From positions 1,240,001 through 1,304,000 of the forward strand of contig CAVWVF010000002.1 in assembly GCA_963758335.1 (NCBI GenBank): a stretch of 64,000 bases of DNA. The letters are read 5' to 3'. This DNA is from Roseiarcus sp963758335 (lineage in GTDB: Bacteria > Pseudomonadota > Alphaproteobacteria > Rhizobiales > Beijerinckiaceae). Under the pieces are notes generated by a model that worked only from the letters and a program-made list of their open reading frames with translations, was not told the DNA's origin and did not search any database. Positions 1 to 8,100 of this stretch are shown piece after piece. Made by a program: the position numbers and the translations under genes. The number at the start of each line of letters is the position of its first letter. Position 1 is the first letter of the stretch.

Positions 1-1275
1 CGCTCGGCTTTCTCGAGGCTCGGGGCGAGCTTGTATTCTTTTAAGGCGCGATAGAACCACCAGATCATGCGCCGTGCGACCTCGATCGCGTTGCGCTGCT
101 TGTCGTTGGCGGGGATGAGCTTGTGGACCAGGCGTTCGGCGTGCACCCAGCACAAGGCGTGTTCGCCGACGCGGAACTGGCCGGCGCCGTCTGACACGAC
201 GATGGCTTGGCCGAGCAGGCCTTGCTCGCGAACGGCGCCCCACAGAGCACCCTCGCTGGCGACCCGCACCGGATCGGGGGTGATCCTGAGATCGGCGAAT
301 CCGAGCGCGTTCAGATGGCTCGTCCAGTCTTCGTGAGACGCAAAAAGCCGCGTCGGATGGCCCGCGAGCGTGTCGATGAGGCTGAGGCTCAGATTGCAAG
401 CCCGCATGTAGACGAGCGCCGCCTCGTGACCACGTAAGAGGCCGCGCCGCCCAGGAGATTGCGCAGGAACGCCAGGCGGGACTTGCTCGGGCCGGTTCGA
501 AACGTGGTGAAGCTGTCGGAACCGATCTGGGTCGTCACGCCGCTCTTGCCTCGATGGCGGGCGCCGGTGTCGTCGACCGTGACGAAGGAAGCGCTGCTCA
601 ATCCGGTCTTCAGCACCTCGGCGTCCTCAGCGCGGAACGTCTCGAGCTTGGCGGCCAGCAGGCGCACCACCTGGCGTTTCGAAATCACCACGCCGACGCC
701 GTTCAGCAGCGCCAGAATCCGCTCGCAGGTCATCGTCCCTGAAAGTGCAGCATCAAGATCAGGCGCTGAAGATGCGGGCCATAGCCACCGACGATCCCGG
801 GATCGAGCGGCGCGATCAGAGTCTTCCCATCCGGCGTTTGCCAGCGCTCGCGCCGATAGCGGGTCACCAAAGGATTCAGAACCAAGTCCTGAACGACGAT
901 CTTCGTAGCCCTTGTGGCGGGAACCCGCTGGCGCGTCGACCTTCACCTCGATGGTTTGCGTGACCGTCAGCTTGTCCAGGTTGCTGCCGCGCCGCTGCGT
1001 CGACCGCCCGCCCTTGGGCGCGTTCGCTTGCGAATCCGGTCGGTCCGTCGCCTTGTCCATCCCCGAGGGTTTCTGCGGCGGCCGCGGCGGCAGTTTCTTC
1101 AATCGCGCCAGTTCGTCCTTGACCGCCTGATGCTCGACCCTCAGCTTGGCCAACGCCCGCTCACCTTCTCGTACTCCGCCTGAAAGCGGGTCACTTCGCC
1201 AATCAAAGTGCGAACCAGGCCGATGAGCTCGGCCGGCGTCATGCGCTCAAGCGGATCACCCGAATCAACGGACAT
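1..1275 (-). pseudogene. IS66 transposase, frameshifted, 3' part outside window
   Basis: Minus-strand transposase gene corresponding to the one starting at 61428. Compared with copy 2 it lacks one C near 1158, two bases near 901, one base near 735 and one T near 428. The lesions at 901 and 735 compensate each other, so about 55 codons are read out of frame and the frame is then restored. The lesions at 1158 and 428 break the protein. The segment around 590-640, damaged in copy 2, is intact here and reads through the conserved VTVDDTGARHRG stretch. The product would be a DDE transposase. This copy cannot make it in one piece. Confidence 0.88.
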
Positions 1276-1342
1276 CCCCAGCTTGAATCATACTTTCCGA
1301 CGCTTGACTCCCCCCTTCCGCCCGGAAATTTGCCCCGATTAC
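1..1342 (-). mobile_element. IS66-family element, copy 1 (left part outside window)
   Basis: This stretch is nearly identical to the complete copy at 59790-61495 and lies in the same orientation. It ends at 1342 in the same terminal sequence, whose outer bases GTAAtCGGGGCaAATTTCCG (read on the minus strand) match the inverted repeat at the far end of the other copy. The left end lies beyond the window. The element carries only a TnpC-type transposase, which fits the ISBst12-like branch of IS66. It differs from copy 2 by several 1-2 base gaps, and it keeps a 41-bp segment that copy 2 has lost. Confidence 0.9.
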
Positions 1343-1767
1343 CGAAGATCCCTGCCAAGTACTCGGCCGACGGCGAGAACCTTTCCCCGCCGCTCGCATG
1401 GAATGACGCTCCCGCGGGGACGAAAAGCTTCGCCCTTGTTGTCGAGGACCCCGACGCGCCAAACGGAACATTCCGACATTGGGGTCTCTACAACATCGCG
1501 GCCGGACGCTCGTTACTGCCGGAAGGGCTGGAGCACGGCGTCAAGACCGAGCCGCTGGGCCATGCGGTGAACGATTTCGGCCATCGCCGTTACGACGGGC
1601 CGGCGCCGCCCAGGGGACACGGTCCGCACCATTATCACTTCCGGCTCGCGGCGCTCGACGTCGAGGGATTGCCGGAGCGCGCCCACGCCCGCGTTTCCGA
1701 CCTTTGGGCCGAGGCGCGCCCCCACATGCTGGCGGAAGCCGAACTCGTCGGCGTCTATCAGCGTTGA
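1330..1767 (+). CDS. YbhB/YbcL (PEBP) family protein, 5' end replaced by IS66
   Basis: About 140 residues of the phosphatidylethanolamine-binding / Raf-kinase-inhibitor-like family. Seen are IPAKYSADGENLSPPLAW near the N-terminus, the VEDPDAPNGTFRHW ligand-site segment and a PPRGHGPHHYHF stretch, all typical of the bacterial YbhB branch, whose biochemical role is unclear. Family members normally have about 10-15 more residues before IPARYT. Here that part is gone and the IS66 terminal repeat ends at 1342. The only upstream in-frame start is a TTG inside the IS repeat. A shortened protein might still be made, but it lacks the first strand and its native promoter. Confidence 0.8.
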   Translation: MPRLPKIPAKYSADGENLSPPLAWNDAPAGTKSFALVVEDPDAPNGTFRHWGLYNIAAGRSLLPEGLEHGVKTEPLGHAVNDFGHRRYDGPAPPRGHGPHHYHFRLAALDVEGLPERAHARVSDLWAEARPHMLAEAELVGVYQR

Positions 1768-1824
1768 CGATTCTTGCGCTCGCCGCTTCTCGACGTTTGG
1801 CGCGCTTTTGGCGGGACGGCGCCC

Positions 1825-2520
1825 CTATTCCATCTCCGTCACCTGCCCGTCGCGGATCGTCACGCGGCGGTCCATGCGGGCGGCGAGGTCCATGTTGTGG
1901 GTGGCGACGAGGGCGGCGAGTCCGGTCGCCTTCACGAGCGCCGCCAGCGTCGCGAACACGTGATCGGCGGTCTTGGGGTCGAGATTGCCGGTCGGCTCGT
2001 CGGCGAGCAGCACCCGAGGGCCGTTGGCGACCGCGCGCGCGATGGCGACGCGCTGCTGCTCGCCGCCGGAAAGCTCCGCAGGGCGATGGCTTTCGCGCGC
2101 CGCGAGGCCGAGATAGCCGAGCAGCTCCCGCCCTCGGCTCGCCGCCTCGGCGCGCGAAAGACCGGCGATCATCTGCGGCAGGACGAGGTTCTCGAGCGCG
2201 GAGAACTCCGGCAGGAGGTGATGAAACTGGTAGACGAAGCCGATCTGGCTGCGCCTGAGCGCCGCGCGCTCGTCGTCCGGCAAGGTCGAGGCTGCGATGC
2301 CGCAGACCGTCACTTCGCCCGCGTTCGGCCGCTCGAGCAGGCCCGCGACATGCAGGAGCGTCGACTTGCCCGCGCCCGACGGCGCAATCAGCGCCACCGA
2401 CTGGCCCGAATAGAGCGCGAGCGAGGCGCCGTTCAGCACCTCGACCGTGGTCTCGGCGCGGCCGTAGCGCCGCTCGATCCCCTCGAGCGCCAGCGCGGCA
2501 AAGCGGCCCGCGTCATTCAT
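1825..2520 (-). CDS. lolD: Lipoprotein-releasing system ATP-binding protein LolD
   Basis: ATPase of the LolCDE complex, which extracts outer-membrane lipoproteins from the inner membrane and hands them to LolA. The 231-residue protein has a Walker A motif (APSGAGKST, about residues 43-51), a Q-loop (FVYQFHHLLPE), the ABC signature LSGGEQQR and Walker B with VLLADEPTG. These are characteristic of the LolD/MacB-type branch. A longer frame extends upstream, but MNDAGRF at 2520 is the sensible start: it overlaps the last 8 bases of the upstream permease gene and the family fold begins just after it. It is translationally coupled to lolC. Confidence 0.93.
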   Translation of the reverse strand: MNDAGRFAALALEGIERRYGRAETTVEVLNGASLALYSGQSVALIAPSGAGKSTLLHVAGLLERPNAGEVTVCGIAASTLPDDERAALRRSQIGFVYQFHHLLPEFSALENLVLPQMIAGLSRAEAASRGRELLGYLGLAARESHRPAELSGGEQQRVAIARAVANGPRVLLADEPTGNLDPKTADHVFATLAALVKATGLAALVATHNMDLAARMDRRVTIRDGQVTEME

Positions 2521-3808
2521 AGCGCAGCGCCTCCACCGGATCGAGCCTCGCCGCTCGCCACGACGGATAGATCGTCGCCGCGATCGACAGGAAGAGCGCG
2601 AGCGCCACGACCGCGATGACGTCCGTCGCCTCCACCCGCGAGGGCAGCTGCGACAGGAAATAGAATTCCGCCGGAAACAGATTGGCGCCGGTGAGCCAGG
2701 CGAGGAACCGGCGGATCGGCTCGACATTGTGGGCGACGAGGAGGCCGAGCACGAGGCCGACGAAGGTGCCGACGACGCCGATGGTCGCGCCGGTGATGAG
2801 AAAAATGCGCATCACCGCGCCGCGCGTCGCCCCCATGGTGCGCAGGACGGCGATGGCGCGCGCCTTGTCCTGCACCAGCATGATCAGGCCCGAGATGATG
2901 TTGAGCGCCGCGACCAGCATGATGAGGGCGAGAATCGCGAACATCACGTTGCTCTCGACCGCGAGCACGTCGAAGAAGCTGCGGTTGAGCTGGCGCCAGT
3001 CGGTATCGATCATCGGCCGCAGTTGCGCCGGTTCGATCGCCCGGCGCATCGCGTCCATGTTGTCGGGATCGGCGACGTAGACCTCGATCACATTGGCCTG
3101 ACCCTCGTCGTTGAAGAAGGTCTGGGCCTCGGCGAGGGGCATGAAGATGAAGGTGTTGTCGAAGGTCGCCATGCCGATCTGGAAGATGGCGGCGACCGGA
3201 TAGGCCTTGATCCGCGGCGTGACGCCGAACGGCGTCTCGGCCCCGTGCGGCGCGATGATCGTGACCTTGTCGCCGACCCTGAGACTGAGGTGGTCGGCGA
3301 GCTTCGCGCCGACCGCTACCCCCTGCCCCTCGTCGAAGCCGTCGAGCGAGCCCTGGGTGAGATGCCCCGCCACGCCCGGCAGGCGCTCGAGATCCTTCTG
3401 GCGGATGCCGCGCACCAGCGCGCCCGACGAGCCGTACGGGGACGTGGCGAAGGCCTGGCCCTCGACCAGCGGCAGCGCGAGCGTCACGCCCGGAACCTTG
3501 CCGACCCGCTCGGTGACCGAGTCGTAATCGGTCAGCGGCGTCTCGACGCCTTGCAGGAACATGTGGCCGTTGAGGCCGATCATCTTCTCGAGAAGATCGT
3601 GGCGGAAGCCGTTCATCACCGACATCACGACGATCAGCGCCGCGACCCCGAGCACGATGCCGAGGAAGGAGAAGCCGGCGATGACGGAGATCGATTTCTG
3701 CGCGTTGCGGGCGCGCAGATAGCGGAACGCGACCATCCATTCGAAGCGCGAGAAGGGCCGGGTCGGAGGAGGGAGCGCGGCGACGGCCGCATCAACGGTC
3801 GCGGTCAT
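2513..3808 (-). CDS. lolC: Lipoprotein-releasing ABC transporter permease (LolC/LolE type)
   Basis: Inner-membrane permease of the lipoprotein-sorting ABC complex, 431 residues, the usual length. One transmembrane helix lies near residues 38-60 (GIVLGVAALIVVMSVMNGF). A long periplasmic MacB-PCD-like domain follows, then three C-terminal FtsX-type helices (about 290-315, 335-365, 395-420). Like other alphaproteobacteria the organism seems to use one permease type here, so the LolC/LolE distinction may not apply. The gene precedes and overlaps lolD on the same strand, and proS lies upstream across a palindromic repeat. Confidence 0.92.
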   Translation of the reverse strand: MTATVDAAVAALPPPTRPFSRFEWMVAFRYLRARNAQKSISVIAGFSFLGIVLGVAALIVVMSVMNGFRHDLLEKMIGLNGHMFLQGVETPLTDYDSVTERVGKVPGVTLALPLVEGQAFATSPYGSSGALVRGIRQKDLERLPGVAGHLTQGSLDGFDEGQGVAVGAKLADHLSLRVGDKVTIIAPHGAETPFGVTPRIKAYPVAAIFQIGMATFDNTFIFMPLAEAQTFFNDEGQANVIEVYVADPDNMDAMRRAIEPAQLRPMIDTDWRQLNRSFFDVLAVESNVMFAILALIMLVAALNIISGLIMLVQDKARAIAVLRTMGATRGAVMRIFLITGATIGVVGTFVGLVLGLLVAHNVEPIRRFLAWLTGANLFPAEFYFLSQLPSRVEATDVIAVVALALFLSIAATIYPSWRAARLDPVEALRYE

Positions 3809-3833
3809 GCGAGGGCTCCCACGACGGCGATTG

Positions 3834-3952
3834 CGTCATTGCGAGGAGCCCCATAGTGCGGCGCACGCGCCGCGCTATGGCGACGAAGCAATCCAGGAGT
3901 CGCCGCACGCCCTACGTTCCCATGGATTGCTTCGCTGCGCTCGCAATGACGG
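3834..3952. repeat. Palindromic intergenic repeat (GTCATTGCGAG type)
   Basis: The outer arms are inverted copies: GTCATTGCGAG at the left and CTCGCAATGAC at the right, with the inner pair GAAGCAATCCA / TGGATTGCTTC. A second hairpin is nested inside (CCATAGTGCGGCG against CGCCGCGCTATGG, about 3851-3880). It sits between proS and lolC. Similar long imperfect palindromes are scattered through rhizobial genomes. It has no coding capacity. It may act as a transcript-end structure or be a miniature mobile element; the sequence does not decide which. Confidence 0.75.
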
Positions 3953-3962
3953 ATAGCAGACA

Positions 3963-5291
3963 TCACGTCGTCCCGCCGAGTTTGGCGATCGCCGCCTCGA
4001 CGCCGACGAGCTCGCGCTCGCCGCCCCGGCGCGTCTTCAGCTCGACCTTGCCCTCGGCGAGGCTCTTCGGTCCGACGATGACCTGATGCGGCGCCCCGAT
4101 AAGATCCATGGTCGCGAATTTCGCCCCCGGCCGCTCGTCGCGGTCGTCGTAGAGCACGTCGACACCCGCGCTCTCGAGCGCCTCGTAGACGCGCCTGCAC
4201 GCGCCATCACACGCAGCGTCGCCCACTTTCAGGTTGATGAGCCCGGCGCGGAACGGCGCCACCGCCTCCGGCCAGATGACGCCCGCCTCGTCGTGGTTCG
4301 CCTCGATCAGCGCCGCGGCGAGACGGCTCGGGCCGATGCCGTAGGAACCCATGTGCACGCTATGCTCCCTGCCGTTCGGCCCGTTGACCACGGCTTTCAT
4401 CGGCAGTGAGTATTTGGTTCCGAAGTAGAAAATATGGCCGACCTCGATGCCGCGCGCCGAAATCCGCGCCTCTTCGGGCAGCTTCTCGAAGTCGGCGGCG
4501 TCGTGCTTCTCCGAGGTCGCGGCGTAGAGCGACGTCCATTTGTCGAACACCGCCTGCATCGCCGCCGCGTCGTCGAAGTCGATGTCCGCGGGAGGCGTCT
4601 CGAATGTCAGATAGTCGCGATGGCAAAAGACCTCGCTCTCGCCGGTGGAAGCCAGGATGATGAATTCGTGGCTGAGGTCGCCGCCGATCGGGCCGGATTC
4701 GGCGAGCATCGGAATGGACGTGAGGCCAAGCCGCTTGAAGGTGCGCAGATAAGCGGCGAACATCCGGTTGTAGGAATGGCGCGCCCCGGCTTGGTCGAGG
4801 TCGAACGAATAGGCGTCATTCATCAGAAATTCGCGTGCGCGCATCACGCCGAAGCGCGGGCGCACCTCATCGCGGAACTTCCACTGGATGTGGTAGAGGT
4901 TCAGCGGCAGGTCCTTGTAGGAGCGCACCGACGCGCGGAAGATTTCTGTGATCATCTCCTCGTTCGTCGGCCCGTACAGCATGTCGCGGTCGTGCCGGTC
5001 GCGGATGCGCAGCATCTCCTTGCCGTAATCGTCGTAGCGTCCGGACTCGCGCCACAGATCGGCCGGCTGCAGCGTCGGCATCAGCACCTCGAGCGCACCG
5101 GCGCGGTTCTGCTCTTCGCGCACGATGGCGCAGATCTTGTGCAGCACCCTGAGGCCCAGCGGGAGCCAGGCGTAAATGCCGGCCGCCTCCTGGCGGATCA
5201 TGCCGGCGCGCAGCATCAGCCGGTGCGAGACGATCTCCGCCTCTTTCGGCGTCTCCTTGAGGATCGGCAGGAAGTAGCGGGAGAGGCGCAT
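3963..5291 (-). CDS. proS: Proline--tRNA ligase
   Basis: Charges tRNA-Pro with proline in the cytoplasm. At 442 residues it is the short alphaproteobacterial form, without the roughly 180-residue inserted editing domain of the E. coli enzyme. Class II aminoacyl-tRNA synthetase motifs are visible: motif 1 around GIYAWLPLGLRVL (about residue 38), motif 2 as FRDEVRPRFGVMRAREF (about 138-154) and motif 3 as GIGPSRLAAALIE (about 320-332). The C-terminal anticodon-binding domain follows. The start MRLSRYFLPILKETP is standard for the family. It lies upstream of lolC and may be cotranscribed with it. Confidence 0.96.
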   Translation of the reverse strand: MRLSRYFLPILKETPKEAEIVSHRLMLRAGMIRQEAAGIYAWLPLGLRVLHKICAIVREEQNRAGALEVLMPTLQPADLWRESGRYDDYGKEMLRIRDRHDRDMLYGPTNEEMITEIFRASVRSYKDLPLNLYHIQWKFRDEVRPRFGVMRAREFLMNDAYSFDLDQAGARHSYNRMFAAYLRTFKRLGLTSIPMLAESGPIGGDLSHEFIILASTGESEVFCHRDYLTFETPPADIDFDDAAAMQAVFDKWTSLYAATSEKHDAADFEKLPEEARISARGIEVGHIFYFGTKYSLPMKAVVNGPNGREHSVHMGSYGIGPSRLAAALIEANHDEAGVIWPEAVAPFRAGLINLKVGDAACDGACRRVYEALESAGVDVLYDDRDERPGAKFATMDLIGAPHQVIVGPKSLAEGKVELKTRRGGERELVGVEAAIAKLGGTT

Positions 5292-5443
5292 GGGCTGGCT
5301 CTGACAAGCGAATCGGTGCGGAGCGCGCGCCCCGCGAAAGCGGCCTTATGGCCTCAAGCGCGCGAAAAGGGCAAGCGGAAGGCGCTTGCAAGGGCTCGAG
5401 CTCTTTCGCGCCGCGCTCGGAAGGCGCGCCAGTCTGCACGCCG

Positions 5444-5842
5444 TCAGGCCAGGAGCTTGGTCCGCCGCCCCTGCTCGGCAAGCAGCGAGACCGCTCTCTT
5501 GTCGAACGAAACGAAGACCTCGCCGCCGAGCCAAGCCCCGTCATAGGCGATCAGGCCGTCTGCGAAGTCGCCGCCGGAGTCGAGCGCGCTCAGGCCTGCT
5601 TCGACCGCAGGGCGGTTCACGATAACGTTGCGCGTCTCCATGAGCTGGCGGATCGCCGCGCCGATATCAGCCCTGGATGTCCGATATGTTCTGCCCAAGA
5701 CCCAAGCGAGCTCGCAAAGAGATTGCAGGGTGACGGCGACCAATTCGGCGCTTTCCAACGTCTCGATCGCGAGCTTGCCTTGTGCTTCATCGTCGGCCAC
5801 GACCGCGCGCAGCAAGACGTTCGTATCGGCCGTGATCCTCAT
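5444..5842 (-). CDS. PIN-domain toxin (VapC-like ribonuclease)
   Basis: A 132-residue PIN domain, the fold of VapC toxins that cleave RNA. It has the N-terminal acidic motif ITADTNVLLRAV, the central SLCELAWVL acidic residue, DFADGLIAY and the C-terminal FVSFDKRAVSLL, supplying the expected four or so metal-binding acidic residues. Its start overlaps the stop of the upstream AbrB-like gene by ATGA, the usual coupled antitoxin-toxin arrangement. Nothing looks broken, so this is probably a functional pair. Confidence 0.88.
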   Translation of the reverse strand: MRITADTNVLLRAVVADDEAQGKLAIETLESAELVAVTLQSLCELAWVLGRTYRTSRADIGAAIRQLMETRNVIVNRPAVEAGLSALDSGGDFADGLIAYDGAWLGGEVFVSFDKRAVSLLAEQGRRTKLLA

Positions 5843-6105
5843 TCTTCTCCCGCGCCAGCAGCCGCCCCGGATTCAGCGATTGCGTCGTTCATCTCTTCAA
5901 TGGTGAGACGCTTGCCGCTGGTCTTGCCCTTCAGGAATCCGTGCAGTTCCCGAAACGATCGCTTCGGCTTTTCGGCTGTCAGCTCCGCCCGCCCATCAGG
6001 CAACAAATCCAGATGGATTTTGTCGCCTGGTTTGACGCCAAGATGCTCAAGCACGTCCTTTCGGAACGTGACTTGGCCCCGAGCGGTGACAGTCAAGGTT
6101 ATCAT
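5839..6105 (-). CDS. AbrB/SpoVT-type antitoxin of the PIN pair
   Basis: Small DNA-binding antitoxin of 88 residues. It begins MITLTVTARGQVTFRKDVL, the swapped-hairpin AbrB fold, followed by LGVKPGDKI and an acidic C-terminal tail that would bind the toxin. Upstream in-frame ATGs exist at 6120 and 6150. I prefer 6105 because the fold starts there and a GGA lies about 8 bases upstream. It overlaps the PIN toxin gene by 4 bases and probably autoregulates the pair. Confidence 0.87.
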   Translation of the reverse strand: MITLTVTARGQVTFRKDVLEHLGVKPGDKIHLDLLPDGRAELTAEKPKRSFRELHGFLKGKTSGKRLTIEEMNDAIAESGAAAGAGEE

Positions 6106-6334
6106 CCCAAATTCCAACATGAAGCGCGGTATAGTAATGCAAACTTGCATTTATTCAACCGCGCCTTCGAGCGGGCCGCATGTCGCCGTTACTGCGCCGC
6201 TCTGCGCCGTAAGCGCGCGATCGGGCTCGGCGGTGAAGAGCGGCGCGTGCGCCGGTCGGGGTTCCCGACGGACGTCCAGACTTTCTATGATGAAGCGCGC
6301 CCCCGATCCTTCCCCGGGCGGTCGGCGATCTCCC

Positions 6335-7159
6335 TCATTGCGCCAGAGGCGGCTTGGTCGCCAGCACGGTCACACTTTTCAGCTCCACGCCGGAAGCGCG
6401 GAACGCGGCGATTTCTTCAGCGCTCAGATGCTGCGACAGGATCTCGTCGGGCAAGCCGATCGGTTGCGCCTTGGCGTTCCGCACGTCTGCGAAGCCAGCC
6501 GCCTCGATCAAGGCGAGATACTCTTTCTCGGGCGCGCCGGCGATGCAACCGACATAGAGCGCCGCGACTTCCCGCGCGCGCTGCGGCAACGGACCCGAAG
6601 CGACGATGTCCGAAACGCAAAACCGGCCGCCCGGCCGCAGCGCGCGGAACATTTCCCGGAAGGCCGGGGCCTTGTCGGGCAAAAGGTTCAGCACACAATT
6701 GCTGACGATCACGTCGATGCTGCCGCTCTCGACCGGCAGATGTTCGATCTCGCCGAGCCTGAACTCGACGTTGTCGAAACCCAGCTTTCGCGCATTCGCG
6801 CGTGATCGCGCGATCATGTCCGGCGTCATATCGACGCCGATCACACGGCCCGCCGCGCCGACTTCGTGGCGCGCGATGAACACGTCGTTGCCCGCGCCCG
6901 AGCCGAGGTCGAGTACGGTTTCGCCGCGCTTCAGCGCCGCATGCTGCGTCGGCACGCCGCAGCCGAGATTGAGGTCCGCTTCGGCGATGCGTCCCGCCAC
7001 GCCTTCGTAGGCGTCGCCGATCACGTTCAGCCCGTCAGGGGCCGCCTCCGGCCCGCAGCAGGACGGTGCGCAACAATCTCCCGCCTCCCGCGCAATCGCG
7101 CCGTAGCGCTCGCGCACCATGATCCGCACCTCGTCGTCGCCTTGCATGACTTCCTCCAT
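6335..7159 (-). CDS. arsM: Arsenite S-adenosylmethionine methyltransferase
   Basis: Methylates As(III) using SAM to give volatile or less retained methylarsenicals. It has the SAM motif VLDLGSGAGND and the three cysteine contexts seen in ArsM enzymes: NLGCGVPT, VSNCVLNL and YVGCIAGAPE. An extra Cys-rich N-terminal stretch (DCCAPSCCG) is present, as in many bacterial ArsM proteins. An upstream ATG exists at 7189. I chose 7159 because an AAGGGGAAAGG ribosome-binding sequence precedes it; ATG 7147 is also possible. It is divergent from arsR and shares its short control region. Confidence 0.93.
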   Translation of the reverse strand: MEEVMQGDDEVRIMVRERYGAIAREAGDCCAPSCCGPEAAPDGLNVIGDAYEGVAGRIAEADLNLGCGVPTQHAALKRGETVLDLGSGAGNDVFIARHEVGAAGRVIGVDMTPDMIARSRANARKLGFDNVEFRLGEIEHLPVESGSIDVIVSNCVLNLLPDKAPAFREMFRALRPGGRFCVSDIVASGPLPQRAREVAALYVGCIAGAPEKEYLALIEAAGFADVRNAKAQPIGLPDEILSQHLSAEEIAAFRASGVELKSVTVLATKPPLAQ

Positions 7160-7192
7160 GTGGCCTTTCCCCTTGCGTCGGCCAGTCATTTC

Positions 7193-7207
7193 GATTATTC
7201 TCTAATC
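7193..7207. promoter_or_regulatory. Candidate ArsR operator between arsM and arsR
   Basis: The perfect inverted repeat GATTA-TTCTC-TAATC lies in the arsM-arsR intergenic space and abuts the arsR ATG at 7208. ArsR-family repressors bind short AT-rich dyads like this. Its position would block both divergent transcripts. No ribosome-binding site fits between the dyad and the ATG, so arsR may be translated from a leaderless mRNA. The operator role is inferred from position and symmetry. Confidence 0.6.
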
Positions 7208-7570
7208 ATGGAAGAAAAACAAGCGCTATCTCGCCTGTCCGCCCTTGCGCACGAGACGCGGCTGGCGGTTTTCCGGTTGCTGGTGCAACAGGGGCCGTCC
7301 GGCATGCCTGCCGGCGAAATCGCCCTGCGCCTCTCCGTCGCTGCGCCGACGCTCTCCTTCCACCTCAAGGAACTCGATCGCGCGGGCCTCATCCAAGGAA
7401 CGCGCCGCCAACGCCAGATCGTCTACGCAACCGACTATGCCGGCATGCGCGCGCTGATCGACTTCATCATGCGCGACTGCTGCCAGGGACACCCGGAACT
7501 GTGCGGCGGCGTGAATGCGCCCGCCTGCGACGCCGCTTCGACTTGCGGCAAGGAGGCCGCCGATGCCTGA
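7208..7570 (+). CDS. arsR: ArsR-family arsenic-responsive repressor
   Basis: A 120-residue winged-helix repressor. The helix-turn-helix reads SVAAPTLSFHLKELDRAGL (about residues 46-64). Unlike the plasmid-type ArsR it has no ELCVCDL motif in the DNA-binding helix. Instead a C-terminal DCCQGHPELC cluster (about 95-104) supplies cysteines for As(III), as in the A. ferrooxidans type. A longer frame extends upstream through arsM; MEEKQALSRL is the family start. Its stop overlaps arsC by 8 bases. Confidence 0.93.
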   Translation: MEEKQALSRLSALAHETRLAVFRLLVQQGPSGMPAGEIALRLSVAAPTLSFHLKELDRAGLIQGTRRQRQIVYATDYAGMRALIDFIMRDCCQGHPELCGGVNAPACDAASTCGKEAADA

Positions 7571-8096
7571 TCCCCTCTACAACGTGCTGTTCCTCTGCAC
7601 CGGCAACTCGGCCCGGTCGATCATGGCCGAAGGCATCTTGCGCAAGGAAGGGCGAGGGCGTTTCAACGCCTTTTCCGCCGGAAGCCATCCGAAGGGCGCG
7701 GTGAACCCGCTCGCGATCAAGGTGCTGGAGTCGTTCAGGCATCCGACGGACGGTTATCGCTCGAAATCATGGGACGAGTTCGCCGGGCCGAACGCGCCCA
7801 AGATGGATTTCGTCTTCACCGTCTGCGACAGCGCCGCCGGCGAGACCTGCACGATCTGGCCCGGCCAGCCGATGACGGCGCATTGGGGCGTCGAAGACCC
7901 GGCGGCGGTCGAGGGCACGGACATCGAGAAGGAAGCGGCCTTCGTGACCGCGTTCAAATATCTGCGCAACCGCATCACCGTGTTCACCGCGCTGCCGATG
8001 CGAAGCATCAGCTCGATGGCGTTGAGCGCGAAGCTGCGCGACATCGGTCAGATGGAAGGCGCATCTGCCCGCTCAAATAAAGAGCGGCAGGAATAG
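7563..8096 (+). CDS. arsC: Arsenate reductase, low-molecular-weight phosphatase type
   Basis: Reduces arsenate to arsenite for export or methylation. The 177-residue protein begins MPDPLYNVLFLCTGNSARS, holding the CxGNSxRS phosphatase-loop signature of thioredoxin-coupled ArsC. Further Cys residues occur in FTVCDSAAGETC, but the classical adjacent redox Cys pair is not obvious, so the recycling partner is uncertain. It starts inside the end of arsR (8-base overlap) and is followed 4 bases later by the acr3-like gene. An upstream in-frame ATG at 7515 lies within arsR and is unlikely. Confidence 0.9.
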   Translation: MPDPLYNVLFLCTGNSARSIMAEGILRKEGRGRFNAFSAGSHPKGAVNPLAIKVLESFRHPTDGYRSKSWDEFAGPNAPKMDFVFTVCDSAAGETCTIWPGQPMTAHWGVEDPAAVEGTDIEKEAAFVTAFKYLRNRITVFTALPMRSISSMALSAKLRDIGQMEGASARSNKERQE

Positions 8097-8100
8097 CGCG

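Noticed and set aside
1825..2727. 300-residue frame reading through lolD
   Set aside because: Residues before MNDAGRF are the lolC sequence in another frame. The ABC domain starts after 2520.
2729..3856. Long plus-strand frames opposite lolC, lpx, glmU and similar genes
   Set aside because: They are Arg/Asp/His-rich shadows produced by high-GC codon use on the other strand, with no domains.
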